A stretch of 64,000 bases of DNA from contig CAJODR010000007.1 of NCBI GenBank assembly GCA_905233275.1, positions 1-64,000 on the forward strand. The letters run 5' to 3'. Below the pieces are notes generated by a model. That model was given only the letters and a program-made list of their open reading frames with translations, did not search any database and was not told where the DNA came from. The translations under genes were made by a program, and so were the position numbers. Of this stretch, positions 57,385 through 64,000 are shown one piece after another. This stretch comes from an uncultured Bacteroidales bacterium. GTDB lineage: Bacteria > Bacteroidota > Bacteroidia > Bacteroidales > UBA932. How positions within the stretch are numbered: the stretch's first letter is position 1; every line of letters begins with the position of its first letter.

Positions 57385-59010
57385 ATGAAAAGATTTTTCA
57401 CTGCTTTTATCCTGATGCTGATGCTGGTCCCGTCCTGGGCGCAAAGGAATATCCGTCAGGCCCAGCAATCTTACAGCAGGGCGACTCGCCCGACTAATAA
57501 TGTGTCAGATGATGCCACCCGCCGCAAGGCTATCAACGATTTCTTCAACAAGGCGGAAATCCGTGCCAAGGACAATGCCAGCGCCCTGACCATCAAGCTC
57601 CCGAGCGAAAAGACCATGGATCCCGTCATCATTGTCGGAACCGACGCCATGCAGCTTGAAAAAGAACCCAGGGACATCAAGAGTTCCAGCGAATCTTTCT
57701 TTGTCACCAATTATGACAATATCTATCCTGGTGCCATCGTCTGGGCTGACCAGGCCCTTGCTGACGGCGATCCCACGCTCGCATTCTCCGGAGGCAAGGT
57801 TGACCTCAGGGTTAATTTCAGGGTCGGCAACCGTTCCAGTTCAGCCCTTGGCGTGGACAACAATGCCAATGCTGTCCAGGATGCATTCTTCGCCATCCTT
57901 GATGCCGCCCAATACTCTCCTGCCGTCAATTATCAATCGAAGGATACCTATTCTTCCAGCGTCAGCGAAATGGCTGTCGGACTCAAGGCGAATGCAAATT
58001 TCCTCCAAGTCAAGGCTGGTGTCAATGTGAATGTTTCGACCAAGGAGTCCAAAGTATACAAGGTCCAGGATTATACTCAGGAATACTACACGGTCTATGC
58101 TACGCAGAATCCCACCGACAAATCGCAGTATTTCGCAGACAACGTGACCGCCAAGCAGATTGAGGATGCAATCAACAGACATGGCGGAGCACCCCTTGCG
58201 ATCATTACTTCCGTCACCTACGGAAGGAGGGCTTACCGGTTTTACGAGTATACTTCCAGTAATTACAACTTTTCGGGCGATGAAAATGTCCAGGCTTACG
58301 GACAATCCCTGTCTTCCACCCAGCAGATAACCCAGAATTCTGAAGCGAGAAACTCCTGGATGTATTTGAGCGGAGGTTCGTCCTCTTCGGGCTCCGAAAT
58401 CCTTAAAGGCTCTGATATCAATGATGCGATGGCAAATGACCTGAAGTACGACAAATCCACCAACCAGGGCTATCCCATTGCCTATACTGTCAGATTCCTC
58501 AATACCGGAAATACCGCAAAGGTGACCACTACCGGACGCTATTACACCTACTCGTACAAGAAGATTCCGGGCAGCATCCACGTCATTATCCGCAACAACT
58601 GCACCCATGTCGCCGGCGCTGACATGAAGGTCCGCCTTGACTACAAGTGCATTTGGTTTGACAAGAATGGTGAAAAACACTACGTGGATCCTCAGTCCGG
58701 ATGCTATACCGGTTATCAGAGGTGGGCGGAATGGTCTCCCGGTTTCGGCGACACTAAGAATACCGGCCTCGGCCCCTGGGATACTCCCGTAATGCCCAAC
58801 ATGTTGCCTAACAGCGGTTATTACATTGAAGGTCCGCTCCATCTGCAAATCCGTTGCAAGAACTGCTCGACATGCTCCTGGTGGAATTCTATCGACAACC
58901 TCCGCGTCGCTCCGACCAATGGTGTAATCGATCTCGATATCCACGGCGCTGTCCGTTCTGGAGGCAAGGCACCATACATCTTTAGTGGTTCAAAGACCCA
59001 GCCGTTCTAA
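57385..59010 (+). CDS. Cholesterol-dependent-cytolysin-like secreted protein
   Basis: A 541-residue protein with a signal peptide (MKRFFTAFILMLMLVPSWAQ). Its body follows the thiol-activated cytolysin order: ALTIKLPSEKTM, YPGAIVWADQALADGDPTL (from Tyr114), VDLRVNFRVG, YYTVYATQNP (from Tyr234), LAIITSVTYGRRAYRFYEYTS, GYPIAYTVRFLN and TTTGRYYTYSY. The place of the undecapeptide (ECTGLAWEWWR in perfringolysin) holds RCKNCSTCSWWNSI (490-503), keeping the Trp pair but with three Cys. The Thr-Leu cholesterol pair near the end is not seen (AVRSGGKAPYIFSG). It should be a pore-forming protein with a different receptor. Target and immunity are unknown. It follows two kinase genes and ends at a terminator. 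Confidence 0.8.
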   Translation: MKRFFTAFILMLMLVPSWAQRNIRQAQQSYSRATRPTNNVSDDATRRKAINDFFNKAEIRAKDNASALTIKLPSEKTMDPVIIVGTDAMQLEKEPRDIKSSSESFFVTNYDNIYPGAIVWADQALADGDPTLAFSGGKVDLRVNFRVGNRSSSALGVDNNANAVQDAFFAILDAAQYSPAVNYQSKDTYSSSVSEMAVGLKANANFLQVKAGVNVNVSTKESKVYKVQDYTQEYYTVYATQNPTDKSQYFADNVTAKQIEDAINRHGGAPLAIITSVTYGRRAYRFYEYTSSNYNFSGDENVQAYGQSLSSTQQITQNSEARNSWMYLSGGSSSSGSEILKGSDINDAMANDLKYDKSTNQGYPIAYTVRFLNTGNTAKVTTTGRYYTYSYKKIPGSIHVIIRNNCTHVAGADMKVRLDYKCIWFDKNGEKHYVDPQSGCYTGYQRWAEWSPGFGDTKNTGLGPWDTPVMPNMLPNSGYYIEGPLHLQIRCKNCSTCSWWNSIDNLRVAPTNGVIDLDIHGAVRSGGKAPYIFSGSKTQPF

Positions 59011-59033
59011 TCTTCAGCTTTCAGTATACAATT

Positions 59034-59064
59034 CAGGGTCGGCTTTTTGGCCGGCCCTGTTTTT
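59034..59064 (+). terminator. Rho-independent terminator after the cytolysin-like gene
   Basis: CAGGGTCGGC and GCCGGCCCTG pair (one T-G wobble) around TTTTTG, followed by TTTTTAT. It starts 24 bp after the stop and reaches the stop codon of the convergent hutI gene. Confidence 0.88.
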
Positions 59065-60337
59065 ATATCTCCTGTCCTGCGGCGAGGATTTTCTCTATGA
59101 AAGGGGAGTGGTGGAGGTAGGGAATGGATGTGAGGGTGACACCGGGACGGCAGATGAGGAGGTTGGCGAGTTTGCCGGGGGTGATGGAGCCGGCGATGTC
59201 GTCGACGCCCATTGCGTAGGCGGAATTCAGCGTGACTGCGTTGAATGCCTCCGAGGGCGTCAGGCGCATCTTTATGCAGCCGAGAGACATTACGAAGCGC
59301 ATGTCGCCGCTCGGCGACGAGCCCGGATTGAAATCTGACGCCAATGCGACCGGGAGCCCTGCTTTGATGAAATCTTTCGCCCGTCCGTACGGAAGACCAA
59401 GGAAGAATGATGATCCCGGTAGCATGGTCGGCATGGTCTCAGCTCCCCGAAGAGCGTCAATCTGCGCATCCGTGGTGCGCTCCAGGTGGTCGACCGACAG
59501 GGCGCTGTGCTTAACGCCGACTTCCACGCCGCCGCTGACAGCCAGTTCATTGGCATGTATCTTTGGCCTGAGGCCGAATGCCGCCGCGGCCGAGAGAATC
59601 CTGTCAGTATCATCCACCGTGAAGAATCCCTCGTCGCAGAAAACGTCGACAAAATCGGCCAACGGCGCCGCTGCAGGCAGCATCCGGATGACTTCGTCCA
59701 CGTATTCATCGTGCGAATATCCTCTCCCGACGGCATGTGCGCCGAGGAATGTGGCCTTCACCACTGCCGGTACGCTTTCGCGAATGCGCCTGATGACGCG
59801 CAGCATCTTCAACTCGTCTTCCGGGCGCAGGCCGTAGCCGCTCTTTATCTCGATTGCGAGCGTGCCTTTCGCCATCATTTCGCGGACGCGGACCATGGAC
59901 TGCTCGTAAAGATCATCCTCGGAAGTCCTGTGCAGAAGGTCTGACGAATTGAGTATCCCGCCGCCCCGGGCTGCAATCTCCTCGTAGCTCAGCCCGTTGA
60001 TCTTGTCGAGGAATTCCCCCTCGCGGCACCCTGCCCAAACCACATGCGTATGGCTGTCGCAGAACGCCGGCATGACAAGCGCGCCGTGGGCGTCAATGAT
60101 ATCAGGAGATTTCTCCGCGCGGCCTTCGGCCTTGGTCGAAATGACAAGAGCCTGCGCAACCGTTTCAGGGAGGGTTGACATCGGGCCGAAGGCGGCGATG
60201 CGGCCGTCGGGGCCGATCTCCAGCCATGCGTCACGCAGCACCTCCACGGTGCCCATTTCGGCCCCGCACTTTCTCCTGACGCCTGTCGGCACAATCCCGG
60301 CCAGTTCACCGATATTAATAATCAGCATATCCTTCAA
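59063..60337 (-). CDS. hutI: Imidazolonepropionase
   Basis: A 424-residue amidohydrolase of histidine breakdown that opens 4-imidazolone-5-propanoate to formiminoglutamate. The metal site starts with CDSHTHVVWAGCREGEFL; FLGAHAVGR, KIHANELAVSGGVEVG, VDHLERTT and ALASDFNPGSSPSGDM follow in the order of the family. Length is normal (about 410-420). The start may be 60337 or the ATG at 60328. It lies 3 bp after the broken hutH gene. Without an intact hutH and no hutU in sight, its present use is uncertain. Confidence 0.94.
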   Translation of the reverse strand: MKDMLIINIGELAGIVPTGVRRKCGAEMGTVEVLRDAWLEIGPDGRIAAFGPMSTLPETVAQALVISTKAEGRAEKSPDIIDAHGALVMPAFCDSHTHVVWAGCREGEFLDKINGLSYEEIAARGGGILNSSDLLHRTSEDDLYEQSMVRVREMMAKGTLAIEIKSGYGLRPEDELKMLRVIRRIRESVPAVVKATFLGAHAVGRGYSHDEYVDEVIRMLPAAAPLADFVDVFCDEGFFTVDDTDRILSAAAAFGLRPKIHANELAVSGGVEVGVKHSALSVDHLERTTDAQIDALRGAETMPTMLPGSSFFLGLPYGRAKDFIKAGLPVALASDFNPGSSPSGDMRFVMSLGCIKMRLTPSEAFNAVTLNSAYAMGVDDIAGSITPGKLANLLICRPGVTLTSIPYLHHSPFIEKILAAGQEI

Positions 60338-60340
60338 AAA

Positions 60341-61808
60341 TCAAAGCTTGCACTCCTGCCGAATGAATTCCACCGATTTTTCAATCAGCGGATGCATATA
60401 AGTGTCGTCGCCGACGAATGGCACCTTGCTGCGGAATTCGCTCCATACACTTTCGATGAGCGGAGACGAATGCAGGGGACGGCGGAACTCAAGCGCCTGT
60501 GCCGCATTGAAGAGCTCGATGGCAAGCACTGTCTCGACATTGCCGACGACGCGGACGAGCTTCGTTGCGGCATTGGAGCCCATGGAAACATGGTCCTCCT
60601 GCCCCTGCGAGGAGGGAATGGAGTCGCACGACGCCGGCCAGCAGAGTCCTTTGTTCTGGCTGACGATGGACGCGGCCGTGTACTGCGGAATCATGAATCC
60701 GCTGTTGAGCCCCGGATTGGCCACCAGATATTTCGGGAGACCCCTGTGCCCGTGAATCAGCTGATATGTGCGCCTCTCGGAAATGCTCGCCAGTTCTGAC
60801 ATCGCAATGGCGAGTGCGTCCATAGGAATGGCTATCGGCTCGCCGTGGAAATTGCCTGCCGAAATCACCATGTCTTCGTCCGGGAACACATTCGGATTGT
60901 CTGTCGCCGAATTGATTTCCGCCTCGATCACCGATTCGACATAGCGGATGGCGTCCTTGACGGCCCCATGCACCTGCGGGATGCAGCGGAAGCTGTACGG
61001 ATCCTGCACATGCTCCTTGGGGCGGCGGATCAGTTCGCTCCAAGACATCGACGACAGGCATGCGGCAGCGGGTGAGCGTACTGCAGGTGCGCGCGTCCGC
61101 AACGCGCGCGACGACTCCGTCGTATGCGTCGAGCGACATGGCCCCGATCAGGTCGGCCCACCTGGACAGCCTCTGGCACTTCAGCAGCGACCATACTGCA
61201 TGTGCGCTCATGAACTGAGTGCCGTTGAGCAGCGCCAAACCCTCCTTGGACTGCAGCCTGATGGGCTTCCAGCCCTTTTCCTTCCACACTTCCGCCGAGG
61301 GGCGAATCTTTCCGTGATACTCCACCTCTCCAAGCCCGATCAGCGGCAGGCTCAGGTGAGCCAGCGGCGCCAGATCGCCGGATGCGCCGAGCGATCCCTG
61401 CTGATACACCACCGGCAGAATATCCTCGTTGAACATATCCACGAGTCGCTCCACAGTCTCGAGCTGGGCCCCGGAATGGCCGTACGAAAGCGACTGAGCC
61501 TTCAGCAGAAGCATCAGCTTCACGATTTCCGGCCTCACCTTCTCTCCCGCCCCGCACGCGTGCGACATCACAAGATTGTGCTGCAGCTGCGACAAATCTT
61601 CCCGGGGAATGGTCACATTGTACAGCGACCCGAACCCTGTCGTAATCCCATACACCGGCCGCCCGATATCCTCCATCTTCCCGTCCAGATACTTCCGGCA
61701 CTTCACAATCGCCTCCACCGCCCCCTCCGACAGCGCTAGTTTCTCACCTTTCTCCAGAATCTCGCCAACTCTCTCTACAGTCAGCCTCTCGCTCGAAATA
61801 AAATGCAT
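60341..61808 (-). pseudogene. hutH: Histidine ammonia-lyase with a frameshift
   Basis: The enzyme deaminates histidine to urocanate. The first frame (61808 to about 61070) covers the N-terminal half, with GRPVYGITTGFGSLYN and the GSLGASGDLAPLAHLS block, where Ala142-Ser143-Gly144 would form the MIO cofactor. The second frame, shifted by one base, starts near 61102 and runs to 60341 with PKEHVQDPYSFRCIPQVHGA, FHGEPIAIPMDALAIAMSEL and GSNAATKLVRVVG. The shift lies at about 61060-61110, near a GCGCGC-rich stretch. Together the halves make about 490 residues, close to full length, and neither has another stop. This is either a recent mutation or a single-base sequence error. Confidence 0.88.
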
Positions 61809-61817
61809 AATAAGTGG

Positions 61818-63179
61818 TTATTTAACAGTAAATTTAATTGCTATCGGTTCATCGCGGAGACCGCGGGGGAGTTTGAGGGTGACGGTGGAGCCGGAGACGG
61901 TGGGTTTGACTTTTTTACCGTTGTTGAGGATGGTGACTTTGCCGGCGGGGATATTTTCCGTCCAGGTGATTGTGGTGGGGAGGGATTCGCCGTCAGGCAG
62001 GGCGTAAATTGCGTAGATGGTTTTGCCGTCTTTGGAGGCGTTGAACCAGACGGGGCCGTCGTTGTAGTGGCTTGTGATGCGGGTGTTGTAGATGGCTTCG
62101 CCGCAGCGGGAGAGCCATTCGCCGATGGAGTTGAGAATTTCTACCGCGGGTTCTTCGATGATGCCGGTGGGGGTTGGACCTACGCCGAGGACGAAGCAGC
62201 CGCCTTTGGCTGTGATTTCGGCGAGGATGTCGATTACCCTGCGGGCGGTCTTGTAACGGGGATTGGGCGTCCAGCCCCAGTCGTTGCTGAGGGTGATGCA
62301 GGATTCCCACGGGTGGTCCTTCTGGGCCTCGGGGATGCTCCTTTCGGGGGTTTGGTAGTTTTCGTTGGGGCCCTGGATGGTGCGGTCGACGCTGATCATG
62401 CCCGGGCTGACCTTGCGGGCGTCGGCGAGGACTTCGGGGAGACCGACCTGGTCACCGGCAATCCAGCCGCCGTCGAGCCAGAGAATGTCGATCTTGCCGT
62501 AGCGGCCGCCGGTGATTTCGCGGAGCTGCTTCTGGGTGAAGTCGACGTATTTTTCCCACCAGTCGGGATGCTGCTGGACTTTGTAGTTGATATGGCGGTG
62601 GGGAGTCGCGTAGTAGGGATTCCAGAACCATTCGCAGTGCCAGTCGGGCTTGGAGAAGTAGGCGCCGATCATGAAATCCTTGCCGCGGAACGCGTCGAAT
62701 ACGTATTTGAGCACGTCCCTGCGGGGATTGTCGGCAAACGGCCCCTTGGCGATAGTGAAATCGGTATAGTCCGAATCGTACATGCAGAAGCCGTCGTGGT
62801 GCTTGGTCGTGAAGATCATATATTTCATGCCCGCACGGGCGAATACGTCCGCCCACTGCTCCGGATTGAAATCCGTGGGGTTGAATTCTTTGGAGAGTCC
62901 CCAGTACCATTGCTTGTAGCCCTCGTAGGTCGAGCCTTCGGGACGGGTGATCCAGTCCTCGTTGCAGATGGACCAGGATTCGACTATTCCGGGGACGCTA
63001 TATAGGCCCCAGTGCATCAGGACGCCGAATTTGAGGTCCTGCCAGGTGTCGAGCTTTTCGAGGACGGCGGGGTCGGTGGGCCATTCGTAACCGTCGGATG
63101 TCTTGTGGACGAAACTGTTCTGGGCGATTGCCGGGAGCGCGAAAGCCGCGGAGATAAGGAGAAGGGCGATTCGTTTCAT
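61818..63179 (-). CDS. Alpha-L-fucosidase (GH29)
   Basis: A 453-residue exported GH29 enzyme (signal MKRIALLLISAAFALPAIAQ) that releases alpha-L-fucose from glycans, probably in the periplasm. Family blocks are LKFGVLMHWGLYSVPGI, YMIFTTKHHDGFCMYDS, ILWLDGGW with the nucleophile Asp, and DNWGW-like LSNDWGWTPN, followed by a C-terminal beta-sandwich (about 355-453). It stands next to hutH (9 bp) on the same strand and has its own promoter. Divergent to it is a susC gene, so it may belong to a glycan-use locus that continues beyond the window. Confidence 0.92.
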   Translation of the reverse strand: MKRIALLLISAAFALPAIAQNSFVHKTSDGYEWPTDPAVLEKLDTWQDLKFGVLMHWGLYSVPGIVESWSICNEDWITRPEGSTYEGYKQWYWGLSKEFNPTDFNPEQWADVFARAGMKYMIFTTKHHDGFCMYDSDYTDFTIAKGPFADNPRRDVLKYVFDAFRGKDFMIGAYFSKPDWHCEWFWNPYYATPHRHINYKVQQHPDWWEKYVDFTQKQLREITGGRYGKIDILWLDGGWIAGDQVGLPEVLADARKVSPGMISVDRTIQGPNENYQTPERSIPEAQKDHPWESCITLSNDWGWTPNPRYKTARRVIDILAEITAKGGCFVLGVGPTPTGIIEEPAVEILNSIGEWLSRCGEAIYNTRITSHYNDGPVWFNASKDGKTIYAIYALPDGESLPTTITWTENIPAGKVTILNNGKKVKPTVSGSTVTLKLPRGLRDEPIAIKFTVK

Positions 63180-63196
63180 TTATGTCGTATTTTCCG

Positions 63197-63227
63197 CAAA
63201 TCTACATAAAAAATGTGAGTAAGACAA
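63197..63227 (-). promoter_or_regulatory. Promoter of the GH29 (and hut) unit
   Basis: On the minus strand a -7 box TAGATTTG (63197-63204) is preceded by TTG (63225-63227) with 20 bp between. The start codon at 63179 is 17 bp downstream. The hut genes follow without another promoter. Confidence 0.65.
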
Positions 63228-63300
63228 TCCGGTTTTCTTAAAAATATTTAGCAAAACCGGTCGATTAATCCCGAGTATTTGAAAAAATAAGGTAAAATGT

Positions 63301-63330
63301 TTTGTATTCCGAATTATTTGCTTAAATTTG
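63301..63330 (+). promoter_or_regulatory. Promoter of the susC gene
   Basis: TTTG at 63301-63304 and TAAATTTG at 63323-63330, 18 bp apart, slightly short of the usual 19-21. The leader to ATG 63423 is about 88 nt and contains a short inverted repeat, AGGATTATATCCT, at 63341-63353. Confidence 0.6.
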
Positions 63331-63422
63331 TTCTTTAAATAGGATTATATCCTATTATTGGCAAAGCGAAAACAACTAAACCAAACCAAATAACAACCTT
63401 TTATTAACTAACTAACACACAC

Positions 63423-64000
63423 ATGAAGAACCTGTTTATCAAAGTTGCGATGACAGTTGCTCTGCTTGCAGCAGGCCTTACCGCCTATGCACAGTCCACC
63501 GTCACCGGAACCGTGAAAGACGCCGCTGGCGATGGCATCGTCGGCGCAAATGTGTTTGTGCAGGGCACCAACAACGGCACCGTTGCCGATGTTGACGGCT
63601 CCTTCACTCTCAACAATGTCAGGACGGGAGCCTCCATCGAGATCTCCTGCATTGGCTATTCTTCACAGGTGGTTGTCTACAACGGCCAGCCCATCCATGT
63701 GGTCCTCGAGGAGGATTCCACGATGCTGGAAGGCACGGTAGTCACCGCTCTCGGTATCAAGCGTTCGACCAAAGCTCTCGGCTATGCCATGACAGAGCTC
63801 AAGAGCGACGAACTGAACGCCAACCTCATCAACCCCGTCTCTGCCCTCCAGGGCAAGGTCGCCGGTGTTGAAATCAACCAGTCTGACGGTGGTATGTTCG
63901 GCCACAACAAGATCCTCATCCGTGGTGCTTCCACCCTCGGCAAGAACAACCAGCCTATCTTCGTCGTCGACGGTATCATCCTCGACAATGATATCCAGTC
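63423..64000 (+). CDS. SusC/RagA-family TonB-linked outer-membrane receptor, N-terminal part
   Basis: The first 192 residues of a glycan or peptide importer; the gene runs past the window end. A signal peptide (MKNLFIKVAMTVALLAAGL, cut after AYAQ) is followed by a carboxypeptidase-regulatory-like domain (about 24-105, TVTGTVKDAAGDGIVGANVF, TVADVDGSFTL) and the start of the plug domain, with KRSTKALGYAMTELK, SALQGKVAGVEI and IRGASTLGKNNQPIFVVDG. These are the standard SusC blocks. A susD gene should follow. The divergent GH29 gene suggests a fucose-containing substrate, but this is only positional. Confidence 0.95.
   Translation, partial: MKNLFIKVAMTVALLAAGLTAYAQSTVTGTVKDAAGDGIVGANVFVQGTNNGTVADVDGSFTLNNVRTGASIEISCIGYSSQVVVYNGQPIHVVLEEDSTMLEGTVVTALGIKRSTKALGYAMTELKSDELNANLINPVSALQGKVAGVEINQSDGGMFGHNKILIRGASTLGKNNQPIFVVDGIILDNDIQ

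Overview
The window comes from a Bacteroidota chromosome, most likely a gut- or rumen-type Bacteroidales. The evidence is a SusC/RagA TonB-dependent receptor, GH97 and SusA-type starch enzymes, many SPase-II lipoproteins, and promoters of the Bacteroidota form TAnnTTTG with an upstream TTG about 20 bp away. GC content looks medium-high and most genes favour C-ending codons. No rRNA, tRNA or CRISPR array was found.

Layout. 1-2.6 kb: the end of an IS4-type element, a GlsB-like stress membrane protein, a ThuA-type lipoprotein and a small heat-shock protein. 2.7-8.0 kb: a tight six-gene operon holding an alarmone synthetase, an alarmone-type HD hydrolase, an APH-fold kinase, a SpoIIE phosphatase fused to an RsbW-like ATPase, a STAS protein and a radical SAM/SPASM enzyme. 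Facing it (8.1-10.4 kb) are an Omp85-like barrel, a small lipoprotein of the type paired with such radical SAM enzymes, and a second barrel. 11.2-24.5 kb: a long operon of xseA-xseB, glycogen genes (branching enzyme, debranching enzyme, GT4, GH57, and a glycogen synthase fused to a glucan phosphorylase) and ribF. 24.6-27.8 kb: a chimeric RHS protein with a metallopeptidase-like tip and a candidate immunity gene. 27.9-33.9 kb (minus strand): an operon of a DHH phosphoesterase, two FKBP lipoproteins, a MATE pump, a cytidylate-kinase-like protein and a beta-lactamase-fold protein. 34.0-48.7 kb: a hypothetical membrane protein, rsmD, a HerA-like ATPase, cstA, then a starch/malto-oligosaccharide set (surface amylase, periplasmic GH13, SusA-like, SusB-like) and a TGS-nucleoside kinase.

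48.8-50.2 kb is a RAYT-like HUH transposase flanked by two direct 135-bp double-hairpin cassettes; its 83-bp leader recurs in front of an unrelated lipoprotein gene at 54.2 kb. 50.3-59.0 kb: a yhcH-uvrA-HAD operon, a HicAB toxin-antitoxin pair, an MBL hydrolase, two tandem deoxynucleoside kinases and a secreted cholesterol-dependent-cytolysin-like protein. 59.1-63.2 kb (minus strand): GH29 fucosidase, a frame-shifted hutH and hutI. The window ends inside a susC gene.

The genes fall into three themes: storage and uptake of alpha-glucans, stress and cell-surface signalling, and weapons or mobile parts (RHS, cytolysin-like protein, HicAB, RAYT, IS4). The items most worth a second look are the cytolysin-like protein, the RAYT with its hairpin cassettes and portable leader, the chimeric RHS gene, and the alarmone / partner-switch / radical SAM operon facing its lipoprotein. 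All calls were made by reading; no database search was run.
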